Shown here: positions 11,091-20,219 of the stretch, one piece after another
How positions within the stretch are numbered: position 1 is the first letter of the stretch
How the letters are laid out: each line of letters starts with the position of its first letter
Assembly (NCBI GenBank): GCA_947503175.1
Contig: CANNCO010000003.1
Coordinates: forward strand, 441,501-505,500
Length of the DNA: 64,000 nucleotides
From: an uncultured Paracoccaceae bacterium
GTDB taxonomy: Bacteria > Pseudomonadota > Alphaproteobacteria > Rhodobacterales > Rhodobacteraceae
Direction: 5' to 3'
The notes under the pieces: generated by a model
Databases searched by the model: none
Told to the model about the DNA's origin: nothing
Seen by the model: only the letters and a program-made list of their open reading frames with translations
Made by a program: the position numbers and the translations under genes

Positions 11091-12356
11091 TCAGGTGAAG
11101 AACCAACGCTCGGCGGTGCGTCCGCCATCGATAGTTGCGTCTTTCGAAGTACTGCCGATCTGGCCAAGCCTTCCTGAAAAGCCCCAGAAGACAGGGACAT
11201 CAACACTGAGGTTCGGTCGCGGGCCTTCTTCGAACTCCGGCGCCAAGGATGTCGAGACCACCAGTTGCGCCCTGGTGCTGGCCGGCTCAACGGAGATACC
11301 TGTCGCTCCGGCAAACGCCCAGATGGACTGAAGAACACGTCCCGCTCCGGGCCATTCGTCAGTTACCGGTGCCAACGCGACATTAATTTGCTCCATTGCG
11401 CTCCTGTTAAGCACGTCCCGCGCTGCCCGGTAGTTCGAGATAGCGTTCTCTATTGCCCCGGACCCGCTGATGAAGTCTCCAAGCGCCTTCCGATCGAGAC
11501 CCAGCTTCAGCGCGTCACGTAACGCGTCTGCCTTCGGACCTCTGGTCTCAAAAGTAACAAGACGATCCCCCGCGACATGGACCGTGCAGGATCGAGAGAT
11601 TTCCGGCATGCGGTTTGGCTCGATATCAGCCGCGACGTCCACCCGACCGTTCTGCAACGCCTCCAAACGTCCATCGGGCCGACCGATATGCAAAAGCTCG
11701 ACTGCGTCGAACCATCCGCCTTGACCGTCACGATAGTGTCCAACGACTCGGTCCAGGCGCGCCATCTCACCCGAAACGAACTCGGATACACGATAAAGAC
11801 CTGTTCCGATAATGCTTTTGGGATCTGCCGCACGCGGTCGGATCACAAGCGACGGATGTGCAAGAATGAACGGGAACTGCGGATCGGCTGACCGCAACCG
11901 GATCTGGATTGTGCCGATGCCTGTTTCACGCAGCCGGGCAACATTCGCCAAGACACCGCGCGGTCCAAGATGCGGTCGCAGTGACTCGACAACATCCCCT
12001 GCAACCAGCGCTTCGCCATTATGAAAATGCACGCCTGCCCGCAGCGAGAATTCCCAAATCTGCGCACCCTTCCGGGCCAGCCAGCTTTCCGCCAGTTCGC
12101 CGCGCAACTGTCCATCTGGTCCAACCTCAGTCAGGCAGTCAAAAACGCTTCCGGGGGCAATCACACGCCCGAACAGGTCCCCCTTGCCCCAAGGAGCAGA
12201 GCCGGCCGGTCCAGGCGCTGCAATGCGAAGCGTTCCACCCTGCCGAGGGGCCGCCGCCGATCCAAATCCCGTCGCTGCCAATACTGAGGCCGCCGCACCC
12301 GTTCGGATCAACGTTCGCCGGCTGATCCGACCCGAATGCGTGCCCCAGCCGCTCAT
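11091..12356 (-). CDS. Tat-exported family 5 (peptide-type) ABC substrate-binding protein
   Basis: The 421-residue protein has a twin-arginine signal ([13 protein letters not shown]) and so is probably exported folded to the periplasm. The mature part resembles the SBP_bac_5 oligopeptide/nickel-binding family: [10 protein letters not shown] at the start, then [19 protein letters not shown] with VHFHNGEAL. The end [11 protein letters not shown] is family-like. It is shorter than the usual ~500 residues. No permease or ATPase gene is adjacent. Its ATG overlaps the proline iminopeptidase stop by four bases, so the two are translationally coupled, which fits a link to peptide use. The ligand cannot be read from sequence. 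Confidence 0.85.
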   Translation of the reverse strand: MSGWGTHSGRISRRTLIRTGAAASVLAATGFGSAAAPRQGGTLRIAAPGPAGSAPWGKGDLFGRVIAPGSVFDCLTEVGPDGQLRGELAESWLARKGAQIWEFSLRAGVHFHNGEALVAGDVVESLRPHLGPRGVLANVARLRETGIGTIQIRLRSADPQFPFILAHPSLVIRPRAADPKSIIGTGLYRVSEFVSGEMARLDRVVGHYRDGQGGWFDAVELLHIGRPDGRLEALQNGRVDVAADIEPNRMPEISRSCTVHVAGDRLVTFETRGPKADALRDALKLGLDRKALGDFISGSGAIENAISNYRAARDVLNRSAMEQINVALAPVTDEWPGAGRVLQSIWAFAGATGISVEPASTRAQLVVSTSLAPEFEEGPRPNLSVDVPVFWGFSGRLGQIGSTSKDATIDGGRTAERWFFT

Positions 12357-13357
12357 ATCCGATCCTCAACGGGTGCTGGCGCTCTGAAATCCCGTCGCAG
12401 GCCGTTTGTAGTTCGAACAAGTTGCGAGGTTATTCCAGGTTCAGATAACGCATGCCCCGCGCGCGGAACGATTGCCAGCTTCGAACCGGACCATGCCCTA
12501 TGCAGCCGGTATGCAGAAACCGGTGGACAAATCATATCGTAGCGGCCCTGCACGATGGTACCCGGAACACCGGCCAGCCGATCCATGTTCTCCAGAATCT
12601 GACCGTCCTTCTCCAGAAAGCCCCCATTGCTGAAATAGTGGTTCTCGAGCCGGGCAAAGGCGCGCGCGTATTCCGCAGGACTCTCACCCCCAGGCCCATC
12701 ATTCGAAATCGACGCAAGCGTGTTTTCCCAGCTTGCCCAGGACCGCGCGAAACGGGTCTCTTGTACTAGGTCGCCCGAAAACAGACGCCGCTCATAAGCC
12801 CCTATCAGATCATCGCGCTCATCTTTCGGGATCGCTTCGACAAACCGTGACCAGACATCCGGCCAGAACTGCCCGGCACCACCACCATAGAACCAATCCA
12901 ACTCGGCGCGAGTCATCAGGAAGACGCCCCGCAAAATCAAGTGTAGCGCCCGCTCGGGATACGTTTGCGCATAGATAAGGGCCAGCGTAGCGCCCCAACT
13001 TCCGCCAAAGACGATCCACTTCTCGATGCTCAACGTCGTCCGGATATGCTCGATATCCCGCACCAGATGCCACGTGGTGTTGGCCTCTACGCTCGCATGC
13101 GGCCGCGACCGGCCACATCCACGCTGGTCGAACAGAACGATTCGATAGTGCATCGGGTCAAAATAACGCCGCATGGCCGGGCTGCACCCGCCGCCCGGGC
13201 CACCGTGCAGGACAACGACAGGCACGCCATCGGGGTTGCCACACTGCTCTACGTAAACCCGATGTCCGTCTCCAACCTCAAGCATCCGCTGATCGAATGG
13301 ATCGATCGGCGGATAAAGAAACTGGGTCGCACCCTTTTGTACTGCCACCTTGTCCAT
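12353..13357 (-). CDS. pip: Proline iminopeptidase (prolyl aminopeptidase)
   Basis: This 334-residue alpha/beta hydrolase releases N-terminal proline from peptides in the cytoplasm. It shows the oxyanion-hole motif HGGPGGG at residues 51-57, FDQRGCGRSRPH, and the nucleophile motif GGSWGATL with Ser120. A C-terminal GRYDMICPP and RAGHALSE carry the Asp and His of the triad. Length and motifs fit peptidase family S33. It is followed by a coupled peptide-binding protein gene. A TATATA box ends seven bases before the ATG, so the mRNA may be nearly leaderless. Confidence 0.95.
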   Translation of the reverse strand: MDKVAVQKGATQFLYPPIDPFDQRMLEVGDGHRVYVEQCGNPDGVPVVVLHGGPGGGCSPAMRRYFDPMHYRIVLFDQRGCGRSRPHASVEANTTWHLVRDIEHIRTTLSIEKWIVFGGSWGATLALIYAQTYPERALHLILRGVFLMTRAELDWFYGGGAGQFWPDVWSRFVEAIPKDERDDLIGAYERRLFSGDLVQETRFARSWASWENTLASISNDGPGGESPAEYARAFARLENHYFSNGGFLEKDGQILENMDRLAGVPGTIVQGRYDMICPPVSAYRLHRAWSGSKLAIVPRAGHALSEPGITSQLVRTTNGLRRDFRAPAPVEDRI

Positions 13358-13428
13358 ACGCCCTATATAGCGCGGGGAACGGCCGTTAACGAGGCCACTT
13401 TTGCAATTCCGGATGCAAGGAACTTCAG

Positions 13429-14175
13429 ATGCAAACCGCGACCAATACAGTCGATGCGGCCGAGATCGAGAAATTTCAAAAGATGGCCGCTGAATGGTGG
13501 AACCCCGAGGGGATGTTCAAGCCGCTGCACATGCTGAATCCTTGCAGGCTCGACTACATCACGTCGCAGATCGCTGCAGAGTTCGACCGGGATCTTTCGG
13601 CGGACAAGCCGTTTTCTGGGCTGCGCATCCTCGATATTGGTTGCGGTGGTGGGCTTCTGTCCGAACCGATGGCCCGACTGGGCGCCGATGTCCTTGGCGC
13701 TGATGCAGCGGAACGGAACATCCCTGTGGCACGTATCCATGCGAAACAGTCGGGACTGGACATCGACTATCGCCATACAACCGCCGAAGCCCTGGCAGAG
13801 GCAGGCGAACAGTTCGACGTGGTTCTGAACATGGAAGTTGTCGAGCATGTGTCCGATCCTCAGGCCTATACAGTTGCCTGCCAGCGCCTGCTAAGACCGG
13901 GCGGCCTGATGATCTGCTCGACGATCAACCGCAATCCCAAAAGCTTTGCGATGGCCATTGTGGGGGCGGAATACGTGATGCGCTGGCTGCCCAAGGGCAC
14001 GCATGAATGGTCGAAGTTCATTACGCCGGACGAACTCTACGGGCTCATCCGAACGGCGGGGCTTGAGCCAGTCGACCGCACCGGCTTCGTGTTCAACCCG
14101 ATCACATGGTCGTGGCGCCTGTCCGACAAGAATCTGAGCGTCAACTATGTGACGGCCAGCGTCAAACCAGCTTAA
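13429..14175 (+). CDS. ubiG: Ubiquinone biosynthesis O-methyltransferase UbiG
   Basis: UbiG carries out both O-methylation steps of ubiquinone synthesis using S-adenosylmethionine. The 248-residue protein has the hallmark [19 protein letters not shown] near residues 20-38, the SAM-binding loop [13 protein letters not shown] at 68-80, and NPITWSW near the end. The ATG has AAGGAACTTCAG upstream. It is divergent from pip, and its stop overlaps the stop of the convergent marR-type gene. Confidence 0.96.
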   Translation: MQTATNTVDAAEIEKFQKMAAEWWNPEGMFKPLHMLNPCRLDYITSQIAAEFDRDLSADKPFSGLRILDIGCGGGLLSEPMARLGADVLGADAAERNIPVARIHAKQSGLDIDYRHTTAEALAEAGEQFDVVLNMEVVEHVSDPQAYTVACQRLLRPGGLMICSTINRNPKSFAMAIVGAEYVMRWLPKGTHEWSKFITPDELYGLIRTAGLEPVDRTGFVFNPITWSWRLSDKNLSVNYVTASVKPA

Positions 14176-14615
14176 GCGCTGTCATCAAAGCGCGTGCGAA
14201 CCTCGCGCAGAACCGGCAGCACAGCCCGGACTTTTTCCGATCCGATCTGCGTCACGACATCGGCGACGATGGGCGTGATCGCGGCCATCGCCGCGTCACG
14301 GGCGGCCCGACCCGACGGGCTGATTGTCACGAATTTGCGCCGCGCATCGTCCCAATCGGGGCGAATATGGACGTGGCCCGCCCATTCCAGTTTGCCCAAT
14401 GTGTTGGTCATCGCGCCACGGGTCACATGAAAGGTCCGGGCGAGTTGCGCGGGAGTTTTATCCGTACCCGAACGGGCCAGGTGATTCAGTACCGAAAAAT
14501 GCGACAACTCCATCCCTTTCGGCAGGGCTTTCGACAGCCGGTTTCGCGCCAACTGATCGGCCATGAATATCTCGCTCAAAAGCGCGACAGACAGGGAATC
14601 GTTCGACTCGGTCAT
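14172..14615 (-). CDS. MarR-family transcriptional regulator
   Basis: The 147-residue product fits the winged-helix MarR family: [15 protein letters not shown], then the recognition-helix region [20 protein letters not shown]. The wing follows, with [16 protein letters not shown]. MarR proteins bind DNA as dimers, often de-repressing on binding small aromatic ligands. It is the distal gene of the comF-grx-nitrilase run; its ATG shares a base with the nitrilase stop (TAATG). Target and ligand are unknown. Confidence 0.92.
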   Translation of the reverse strand: MTESNDSLSVALLSEIFMADQLARNRLSKALPKGMELSHFSVLNHLARSGTDKTPAQLARTFHVTRGAMTNTLGKLEWAGHVHIRPDWDDARRKFVTISPSGRAARDAAMAAITPIVADVVTQIGSEKVRAVLPVLREVRTRFDDSA

Positions 14616-15445
14616 TACGGTCCTTTGAAAGGGCGGTCATGGCTCAGGGACGGTACGCGACGATGCGCATCATCCACGTCTGCCATGTTCAGATCAACCA
14701 GTGTGACCCCGGGCAAATCGCCGCCATCCGCCAGAACCTCACCCCATGGTGCAACGGCAAGGCTGTGACCATGGGTGCGCCGGGCACGTCCGGCCTGCGC
14801 CGCATGCTGCCCGGTCTGGGCTGGCGCAAGGACGAAACACCCATTCTCGATCGCCCGCGCGCGCAGCAGGCTCTCCCAGTGGGCCGGCCCCGTACCGGGA
14901 GAGAATGCCGCAGGTACAGTCAGAACTCGTGCACCAGCTTTGCCGAGTGCGCGATAAAGGTAAGGAAACCGCAGGTCGTAACAGATCGACAGGCCCACAG
15001 GCACATCGCCGACCCGCGCCACGACCGCCCTGTCACCCGGATAAAACCCCTCGGATTCGCGGTAGGTCTCCGTTTGCGAGACATCCACATCGAACATATG
15101 GATCTTGTCGTATCGGGCCACGATCTCTCCGGCAGGGCTGATCAGGAAGGATCGGTTCGCAAACCGTCCATCGCCACCCGGCACCTTAAGCCCAAGCGAG
15201 CCGATCAGAAGCCAGACGGAATTCGCTTCTGCCTCGTGTCGTAAACCTGCAAGCGTGACGTCCGACTCTTCCGGCTGAAGCACCTGCTCCTGATGCGACC
15301 GGCTGGCGGAAACACAATTCGTGACTTCTGGTGTAAGGATAAACTCTGCTCCGGCCTGTGCCGCCTCGCGGACAAATTTCCGTGTCTGATCAAGGTTGCC
15401 GACCGGATCGTCCGACGAGGTGAGTTGAACCAGCCCGACGCGCAT
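14615..15445 (-). CDS. Carbon-nitrogen hydrolase (nitrilase superfamily, Nit1-like)
   Basis: This 276-residue cytoplasmic protein has the Glu-Lys-Cys catalytic arrangement of the nitrilase superfamily: FILTPEVTN (Glu), RYDKIHMFDVDV (Lys) and VGLSICYDLRFPYLYR (Cys). It most resembles the Nit1/Nit2 omega-amidase branch, which repairs deaminated glutathione or hydrolyses omega-amides of keto acids. The next gene is a glutaredoxin, which fits a link to glutathione metabolism. The ATG at 15445 (MRVGLVQLTSSDDP) is preferred to a longer reading. Confidence 0.9.
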   Translation of the reverse strand: MRVGLVQLTSSDDPVGNLDQTRKFVREAAQAGAEFILTPEVTNCVSASRSHQEQVLQPEESDVTLAGLRHEAEANSVWLLIGSLGLKVPGGDGRFANRSFLISPAGEIVARYDKIHMFDVDVSQTETYRESEGFYPGDRAVVARVGDVPVGLSICYDLRFPYLYRALGKAGARVLTVPAAFSPGTGPAHWESLLRARAIENGCFVLAPAQTGQHAAQAGRARRTHGHSLAVAPWGEVLADGGDLPGVTLVDLNMADVDDAHRRVPSLSHDRPFKGP

Positions 15446-15450
15446 CCTGT

Positions 15451-15708
15451 TCAGGCGGCCAGGAGAGCATCGAGCTTGCCCGCCCGCTCCAATGCGTAAA
15501 GGTCGTCGCACCCGCCGACATGCACTTCACCAATGAATATCTGCGGCACCGTGTAGCGCCCGTTTGCACGTGCAATCATCTTTTGCCGCAACTCAGGATC
15601 GCCACCCACGTTATACTCGGCAAAACTCACACCCTTTGACGTCAAAAGGCGTTTTGCCGCGAAGCAAAAACCACAAAGGGACGATGTATAGATTTCGACG
15701 GATTTCAT
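15451..15708 (-). CDS. grxC: Glutaredoxin 3
   Basis: This 85-residue thioredoxin-fold protein reduces disulfides or glutathione mixed disulfides. It has an active site CGFC (residues 12-15) rather than the common CPYC. It also has the cis-proline segment TVPQIFI and the GGCDDLYALE helix that binds glutathione. The ATG at 15708 is preceded by AGGAG; a TTG two codons earlier is ignored. It is five bases ahead of the nitrilase gene. Confidence 0.95.
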   Translation of the reverse strand: MKSVEIYTSSLCGFCFAAKRLLTSKGVSFAEYNVGGDPELRQKMIARANGRYTVPQIFIGEVHVGGCDDLYALERAGKLDALLAA

Positions 15709-15741
15709 CGGCAAGCTCCTTCAGCCCACCGATATAGACCC

Positions 15742-16458
15742 TCAGCCGTTCTTTACAACGCGCGCAAGCACAAGCACCGAAACGGATTGCGCGCCAGCTT
15801 CAGTTGCCGCCTGTGCACACGCACGCAGTGTCGCACCCGAGGTCATGACGTCGTCAACGATCATGACTGATTGTCCGTCCAGTTGCATTCCACGGGCCGG
15901 ATGGCTCCTGATCGCACCCTCAAGGTTACGCTGGCGTTCTTCACGTGTCATGTGTTCCTGTGCCTTGGTGCGCCGCGTCCGCACCAACGCATCTGGGCAG
16001 TACCGGCCGCCGGTCAGCCGACTGATTTCGCGCGCGAGCGACGCCGACTGATTGAACCGGCGCGACACCAGCCGCGTCCAGTGAAGCGGTACTGGTGCAA
16101 GGCATGTCTTGTCATCGATCATGGCCGCCGCGCGCGCAGCCATCCACTTTGCGGCCGGGCGCACAAGGTCCAGTCGATCCCCGTGCTTCAGTTGAAGAAC
16201 CACGCGGCGCGCGGTGTCACGATAGGACAGGACGGCTATTCCATGATCCCACGGCGGCGGATCCGCCATGCAGGTGTCACATAAAGGACGAACACCATCG
16301 TTTTCGCCGATCATCGGAACCCCGCATCCGTCACACGCCAGCCCGGCGATGAATGGGGTCTCGGTCCAGCAAGCTCCGCAAAGACCGTGCGCTTCCTCGA
16401 CAAGAATACCACAGGCGATGCACTGATTGGGATAAAGAATGCGTAACGGGTTTTGCAA
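15742..16458 (-). CDS. comF: ComF-family phosphoribosyltransferase-like protein
   Basis: The 238-residue protein has an N-terminal zinc-ribbon-like region with CIACG, CGACW, CDGCG and CDTCM. A C-terminal PRT-fold domain carries the PRPP loop VMIVDDVMTSGATL. ComF homologues act with DNA uptake machinery in competent bacteria, but most alphaproteobacterial members are uncharacterised. The start is TTG, supported by the strong GGGAGGGAGGG upstream. It is divergent from a methyltransferase gene across only 29 bases. Confidence 0.9.
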   Translation of the reverse strand: MQNPLRILYPNQCIACGILVEEAHGLCGACWTETPFIAGLACDGCGVPMIGENDGVRPLCDTCMADPPPWDHGIAVLSYRDTARRVVLQLKHGDRLDLVRPAAKWMAARAAAMIDDKTCLAPVPLHWTRLVSRRFNQSASLAREISRLTGGRYCPDALVRTRRTKAQEHMTREERQRNLEGAIRSHPARGMQLDGQSVMIVDDVMTSGATLRACAQAATEAGAQSVSVLVLARVVKNG

Positions 16459-16487
16459 ATCCGACCCTCCCTCCCTAGGTTTCGCCC

Positions 16488-17327
16488 ATGACTCCGCACC
16501 TCACAGATCGTGCCGCCCTGATGCTACACCGGGCCCGAGCGCGCAGTTCCGGCGATCCGGCTCTGTTTCTGCACGACACCGTGCGAACCGAAATCGAAGA
16601 GAGGCTGGAAGAAGTTAATAGAACGTTTACGAACGCCGCGATCGTGACGGGCTTTCCGGAAGCCTGGGAAGGTTTCCCGGCAGTGAGAGTTGTACCGGAT
16701 AGCGATCCTCTGGACCTTGAGCCCGAGGCGCATGATCTGGTCATTCATTCCATGGCCCTGCACTGGTCCGACGATCCGATCGGTCAGCTTGTGCAGTGCC
16801 GTCGCGCGCTGCGCCCCGACGGCCTAATGATTGCTGCGGCCTTTGGGGGCCAAACACTACAAGAACTGCGCCGCTCGCTTGCAGAGGCCGAGACGCAGAT
16901 GCTGGGTGGCCTATCCCCCCGCGTCGCTCCGATGGCCGAGATCCGTGATCTGGGCGGCCTTCTGCAACGCGCAGGACTGGCGCTTCCAGTGGCCGACAGC
17001 CGGAGATACGAGACGACCTACGCCTCTCCCGGACATCTGATGCATGACCTCCGTTCAATGGGTGAAACCAACGCACTTGCAAGCCGCGACAAGCGCGTGG
17101 TGCCAAGGCGCATGTTCGACGCTGCCAGCGAAATCTACAGGGAAAGTTTTCCCGCTCCGGGTGACCGGATCACTGCAACCTACGAGATTATCTTTCTCAG
17201 CGGCTGGGCACCTTCCGACAGCCAGCAAAAGCCCTTACGCCCGGGAAGTGCCTCAAGACGGCTTGCCGATGCGTTGGGAACAACCGAAACGCCGACTGGT
17301 GACACAGCCGGACCCGGTCAGGATTGA
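16488..17327 (+). CDS. BioC/NDUFAF5-like SAM-dependent methyltransferase
   Basis: This 279-residue protein aligns by motif with the BioC/NDUFAF5 group. It has the post-motif segment DLVIHSMALHWSDDPIGQL and LRPDGLMIAAAFGGQTLQELR. The end region ITATYEIIFLSGWAP is also typical. NDUFAF5 hydroxylates a complex I subunit, while BioC methylates malonyl-ACP; which applies here is not decidable. The glycine-rich SAM motif I is not obvious at the usual place, so catalytic chemistry may differ from classical methyltransferases. hemH follows on the same strand about 100 bases later. Confidence 0.85.
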   Translation: MTPHLTDRAALMLHRARARSSGDPALFLHDTVRTEIEERLEEVNRTFTNAAIVTGFPEAWEGFPAVRVVPDSDPLDLEPEAHDLVIHSMALHWSDDPIGQLVQCRRALRPDGLMIAAAFGGQTLQELRRSLAEAETQMLGGLSPRVAPMAEIRDLGGLLQRAGLALPVADSRRYETTYASPGHLMHDLRSMGETNALASRDKRVVPRRMFDAASEIYRESFPAPGDRITATYEIIFLSGWAPSDSQQKPLRPGSASRRLADALGTTETPTGDTAGPGQD

Positions 17328-17429
17328 CCCCGGACGATTTGCGTTTATGTCCCGAGACATCTATGCCCGCAAACTGACCGGATTGACGTAATGTTCGACG
17401 CCGACGAAGGCCTCGCAGAAGGTACAGAA

Positions 17430-18491
17430 ATGAATCGTGCCGAAATCATGCACAGCCACCTCCCGGAGGATCATCCCCCGGTGCAGCGCCCGCGCATTGG
17501 TGTCCTTTTGGCCAATCTTGGAACGCCGGACAATTACGACTATTGGTCGATGCGCCGCTACCTGAACGAATTTCTGTCGGATCGCCGCGTAATCGATTAC
17601 AGCCCCTGGATCTGGCAACCGCTTCTTCAGACCATCATTCTCACCAAGCGCCCTTTTTCATCAGGTGCGGCCTACAAATCGATCTGGAACCATGAGGCCG
17701 GAGAAAGCCCCCTCATGACGATCACCAAGGATCAGACCGCCAAGATCAAGGCGGCTATGGCCGAACGCTACGGCGATGATGTGATCGTGGATTTCTGCAT
17801 GCGCTATGGAAACCCGTCCACGCGATCAAAGGTTCGGTCGCTCGCTGAACAGGGATGTCAGAAAATCCTGTTTTTTCCGCTTTATCCCCAATACGCGGGC
17901 GCGACGACGGCAACGGCGAACGATCAGTTCTTTCGCGCGCTGTTGTACGAGAAATGGCAGCCTACGGTACGAACTGTCCCGGCCTATTACGAACATCCGA
18001 AGTATATCGAAGCACTCGCCCAATCGGTCGAGCGGGCGTACGGCGCGATGGAGACACGCCCGGACGTGCTTGTCGCCTCCTACCATGGCGTCCCGCGACG
18101 GTATCTGATGGAAGGTGATCCCTATCACTGCCAGTGTCAGAAGACGACGCGGCTCTTGCGGGAGCGCCTCGGCTGGGATCAGGCCGAAATCGTGACAACC
18201 TTCCAGTCACGATTTGGACCCGAAGAATGGCTGAAACCCTATACGGTTGAAGAAGTTGCGCGGTTGGCCGAGACGGGGAAAAAGAACATCGCCGTTATCG
18301 CACCGGCATTCTCGGCCGATTGCATTGAAACGCTTGAAGAGATCAACGAAGAGATTCGGGAAAGCTTTGAAGAAGCCGGGGGAGAAGCATTTACCTACAT
18401 CCCCTGCCTGAATGACGACGACACCCATGTCGAGGCGCTTTCGACGGTTATCGACGAAAACCTCTCCGGTTGGGTGGCACCCCGTCGCTAG
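17430..18491 (+). CDS. hemH: Ferrochelatase
   Basis: HemH inserts ferrous iron into protoporphyrin IX, the last step of haem synthesis. The 353-residue protein shows GVLLANLGTPDNY near the start and SYHGVPRRY with the metal-site His. FQSRFGPEEWLKPYT and the APAFSADCIETLEE segment with the catalytic Glu region follow. A longer start at 17391 is possible, but GAAGG precedes the ATG at 17430. The strong bidirectional hairpin downstream separates it from the convergent small gene. Confidence 0.96.
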   Translation: MNRAEIMHSHLPEDHPPVQRPRIGVLLANLGTPDNYDYWSMRRYLNEFLSDRRVIDYSPWIWQPLLQTIILTKRPFSSGAAYKSIWNHEAGESPLMTITKDQTAKIKAAMAERYGDDVIVDFCMRYGNPSTRSKVRSLAEQGCQKILFFPLYPQYAGATTATANDQFFRALLYEKWQPTVRTVPAYYEHPKYIEALAQSVERAYGAMETRPDVLVASYHGVPRRYLMEGDPYHCQCQKTTRLLRERLGWDQAEIVTTFQSRFGPEEWLKPYTVEEVARLAETGKKNIAVIAPAFSADCIETLEEINEEIRESFEEAGGEAFTYIPCLNDDDTHVEALSTVIDENLSGWVAPRR

Positions 18492-18513
18492 GGCGCCAAC
18501 GCCAAATTCCGAA

Positions 18514-18549
18514 AAAAGAGGGCGGTAGTCTACGCCACCGCCCTCTTTT
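18514..18549. terminator. Bidirectional intrinsic terminator
   Basis: A 13-bp perfect inverted repeat (18514-18526 and 18537-18549) with a 10-base loop has an A-run on its left arm and a T-run on its right, so either strand gives a GC stem followed by U. It serves hemH on the plus strand and the small exported-protein gene on the minus strand. Confidence 0.92.
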
Positions 18550-18571
18550 CTCGATAAAGACTGTAGTTGTC

Positions 18572-18754
18572 TTAGCTTGAAGCCGCCGCAGCGATCACTA
18601 ACAGAAGCAACAGAGGCACAACGATGCCGCCTGCCGAAGTACCCGCGGATTCTTCCACGATGACTTCGGGCTCCATCACGGGTGCTTCCATGCTGCCGGC
18701 ATAGGCCGTCGATGCTGCTGCAGTCAGAGCTGCTGCAAGAATGAGTTTCTTCAT
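18572..18754 (-). CDS. Small exported Ala-rich protein with C-terminal hydrophobic segment
   Basis: The 60-residue product starts with a typical signal peptide (MKKLILAAALTAAASTAYAG). A short acidic stretch rich in Glu, Pro and Val follows. The C-terminal hydrophobic segment is GGIVVPLLLLLVIAAAASS. The ATG has GGAGGGAACT upstream, and a strong terminator follows, so the gene has full expression signals of its own. If the signal is cleaved, the mature peptide is about 40 residues and membrane-bound. Similar short proteins occur in roseobacters; I do not know a function. Confidence 0.8.
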   Translation of the reverse strand: MKKLILAAALTAAASTAYAGSMEAPVMEPEVIVEESAGTSAGGIVVPLLLLLVIAAAASS

Positions 18755-18893
18755 AGTTCCCTCCAAATAATCAACGGCGCCTGTGTTCAAGGACGCCGAC
18801 ACGATATCCGTACCTCGTGCCGTCGTTTAATCAACTTCTTGCTGCACTAGCAAACAGGCCCCGCTAACGATGGCTCGATTCGTCAAAATGTCG

Positions 18894-19502
18894 TCAAATC
18901 AGCAACACTTGAGTGCCATTTTTGGTCAAACTGAACAGCTCTGCGATATGCTCGTTGTAAAGCCCGATGCATCCGTTGGACGATCTCCGGCCGATTTTCC
19001 GTGTGTCGTGGGTGCCGTGAATCCGGTAATACGTCCAGGACAGGTAAAGCGCGTGCGATCCCAATGGATTATCGGGACCAGGCGGCACGTAGGGCGGCCA
19101 TTCCGGATTGCGCTTCAACATCGCTGGTGTCGGCCGCCAATCGGGACCTTCGACCATCCGCACAATCTTGGTTCGTCCACGCCGGGTCAAATCCTCGGAA
19201 ATTGGAACGCTCGTCGGATAAAGCTTGTAGACGCTCTGATCCTCACTCCAGTAGTGCAAGGCGCGAGAGTTGATATCAACAAGAATCGCACCGTTCCGGA
19301 GGCTCGAAAAATAGGGCTTCCATTCCAAGGCGCGGAAACTTGCAGAGTTGCCGCGCACCGGTGTCCCGTCGACCCAATCCGGAACAACCTCCTCACGATA
19401 CTCGGTCGTGCCGTCCTGGGCAAAAGCCGGTGCAGCAAACGAAACCGCAGAGCTCGCCAGAAAGCTTCTGCGGCTCAGAGTCGAGAAATTCTTGCTCGCC
19501 AT
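18894..19502 (-). CDS. Tat-exported L,D-transpeptidase (YkuD family)
   Basis: The 202-residue protein begins with a twin-arginine signal (SRRSFLASSAVSFAAPAFA), pointing to export to the periplasm. The YkuD domain ends in YRIHGTHDTRKIG then SSNGCIGLYN, with the catalytic Cys in the SxGC context. Such enzymes make 3-3 cross-links in peptidoglycan or attach lipoproteins to it. The ATG at 19502 places the Tat motif correctly; an upstream extension is rejected. Substrate specificity is not visible. Confidence 0.9.
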   Translation of the reverse strand: MASKNFSTLSRRSFLASSAVSFAAPAFAQDGTTEYREEVVPDWVDGTPVRGNSASFRALEWKPYFSSLRNGAILVDINSRALHYWSEDQSVYKLYPTSVPISEDLTRRGRTKIVRMVEGPDWRPTPAMLKRNPEWPPYVPPGPDNPLGSHALYLSWTYYRIHGTHDTRKIGRRSSNGCIGLYNEHIAELFSLTKNGTQVLLI

Positions 19503-19665
19503 TTCAATCCCCTGATCACGACTTGGCTGCATTTGAGCATAGACGGCAATAATTCGCCTCGCAAACCAAACCCCTTTCATTTGGCCAAGTTTTGCCATCT
19601 CGGTTTGAAACGTGCGACCGAACGCGCTAAAGCGCAGAAAGCCAATCGCTTTTCGAGGTCTTTGA

Positions 19666-20184
19666 ATGCGTTCGATTCATGCTGCTTTTGCTGCGCTTGT
19701 CCTTCTTGCAGCCTGTACCACGGCACCAATTACGACCACGCCGAGAATCGGACCGGACGGACAGCCCCTGCCAACCGTCTATCGGATCAGCGCGTCAGAC
19801 GAAGACAGGATCAAGATCCGGATGCAGGATTCGATCAATGCACTTCGCCGGTCCTCAGGGCTTCCCGAACTCAACCTAGATGCAAAGCTGATTGCGGCTG
19901 CGGCGACACATTCCCGGGACATGTCGGTTCAGAACCGCCCGTGGAACTTTGGATCTGACGGCTCGTCCCCGCTCGACCGGATCGCACGCGTTGGGTACGC
20001 GGGCGGCCTTGTCGGAGAGAACATCCGCGAGACATATGAGACCGAACTGGAAACCCTGTCCGCATGGATGGAAGAGCCGGGACCCCGCGCGGTTATCCTG
20101 GATCCGCGCGCCCGCAACATGGGATTCGATTGGTTTCAAGAACCCAACGGCAAGCTTTGGTGGACCCTGATCCTCGGAAGCTGA
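19666..20184 (+). CDS. CAP/SCP-domain lipoprotein
   Basis: The 172-residue protein has a lipoprotein signal peptide with lipobox LLAAC near residues 13-17, so it is probably anchored in the outer or inner membrane. The rest matches the CAP (cysteine-rich secretory, PR-1) fold of bacteria: RIKIRMQDSINALRRSSGLP, AAATHSRDMS, GENI and LWWTLILGS. Bacterial CAP proteins are extracytoplasmic and mostly of unknown activity. GAGGTCTTTGA precedes the ATG. It is divergent from the L,D-transpeptidase gene. Confidence 0.88.
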   Translation: MRSIHAAFAALVLLAACTTAPITTTPRIGPDGQPLPTVYRISASDEDRIKIRMQDSINALRRSSGLPELNLDAKLIAAAATHSRDMSVQNRPWNFGSDGSSPLDRIARVGYAGGLVGENIRETYETELETLSAWMEEPGPRAVILDPRARNMGFDWFQEPNGKLWWTLILGS

Positions 20185-20191
20185 AGACAGG

Positions 20192-20219
20192 CTTGTTTGT
20201 CGCAGCCAATCGACTATCT
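20192..20219 (+). promoter_or_regulatory. Probable mbfA promoter
   Basis: CTTGTT (20192-20197) and CTATCT (20214-20219), 16 bases apart, fit the alphaproteobacterial CTTGAC-N17-CTATAT pattern. The -10 overlaps the left end of the Irr-like palindrome, an arrangement expected for repression. Start of transcription would fall inside the palindrome. Confidence 0.5.

Noticed and set aside
18881-18898. CGTCAAA direct repeats spaced one helical turn apart
   Set aside because: The second copy runs into the end of the L,D-transpeptidase gene and no promoter fits them, so chance is more likely than an operator.
18870-19958. Plus-strand frame of 362 codons across the L,D-transpeptidase and CAP genes
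   Set aside because: It is antisense to one Tat-exported protein and out of frame with the next lipoprotein; both of these have strong motifs.
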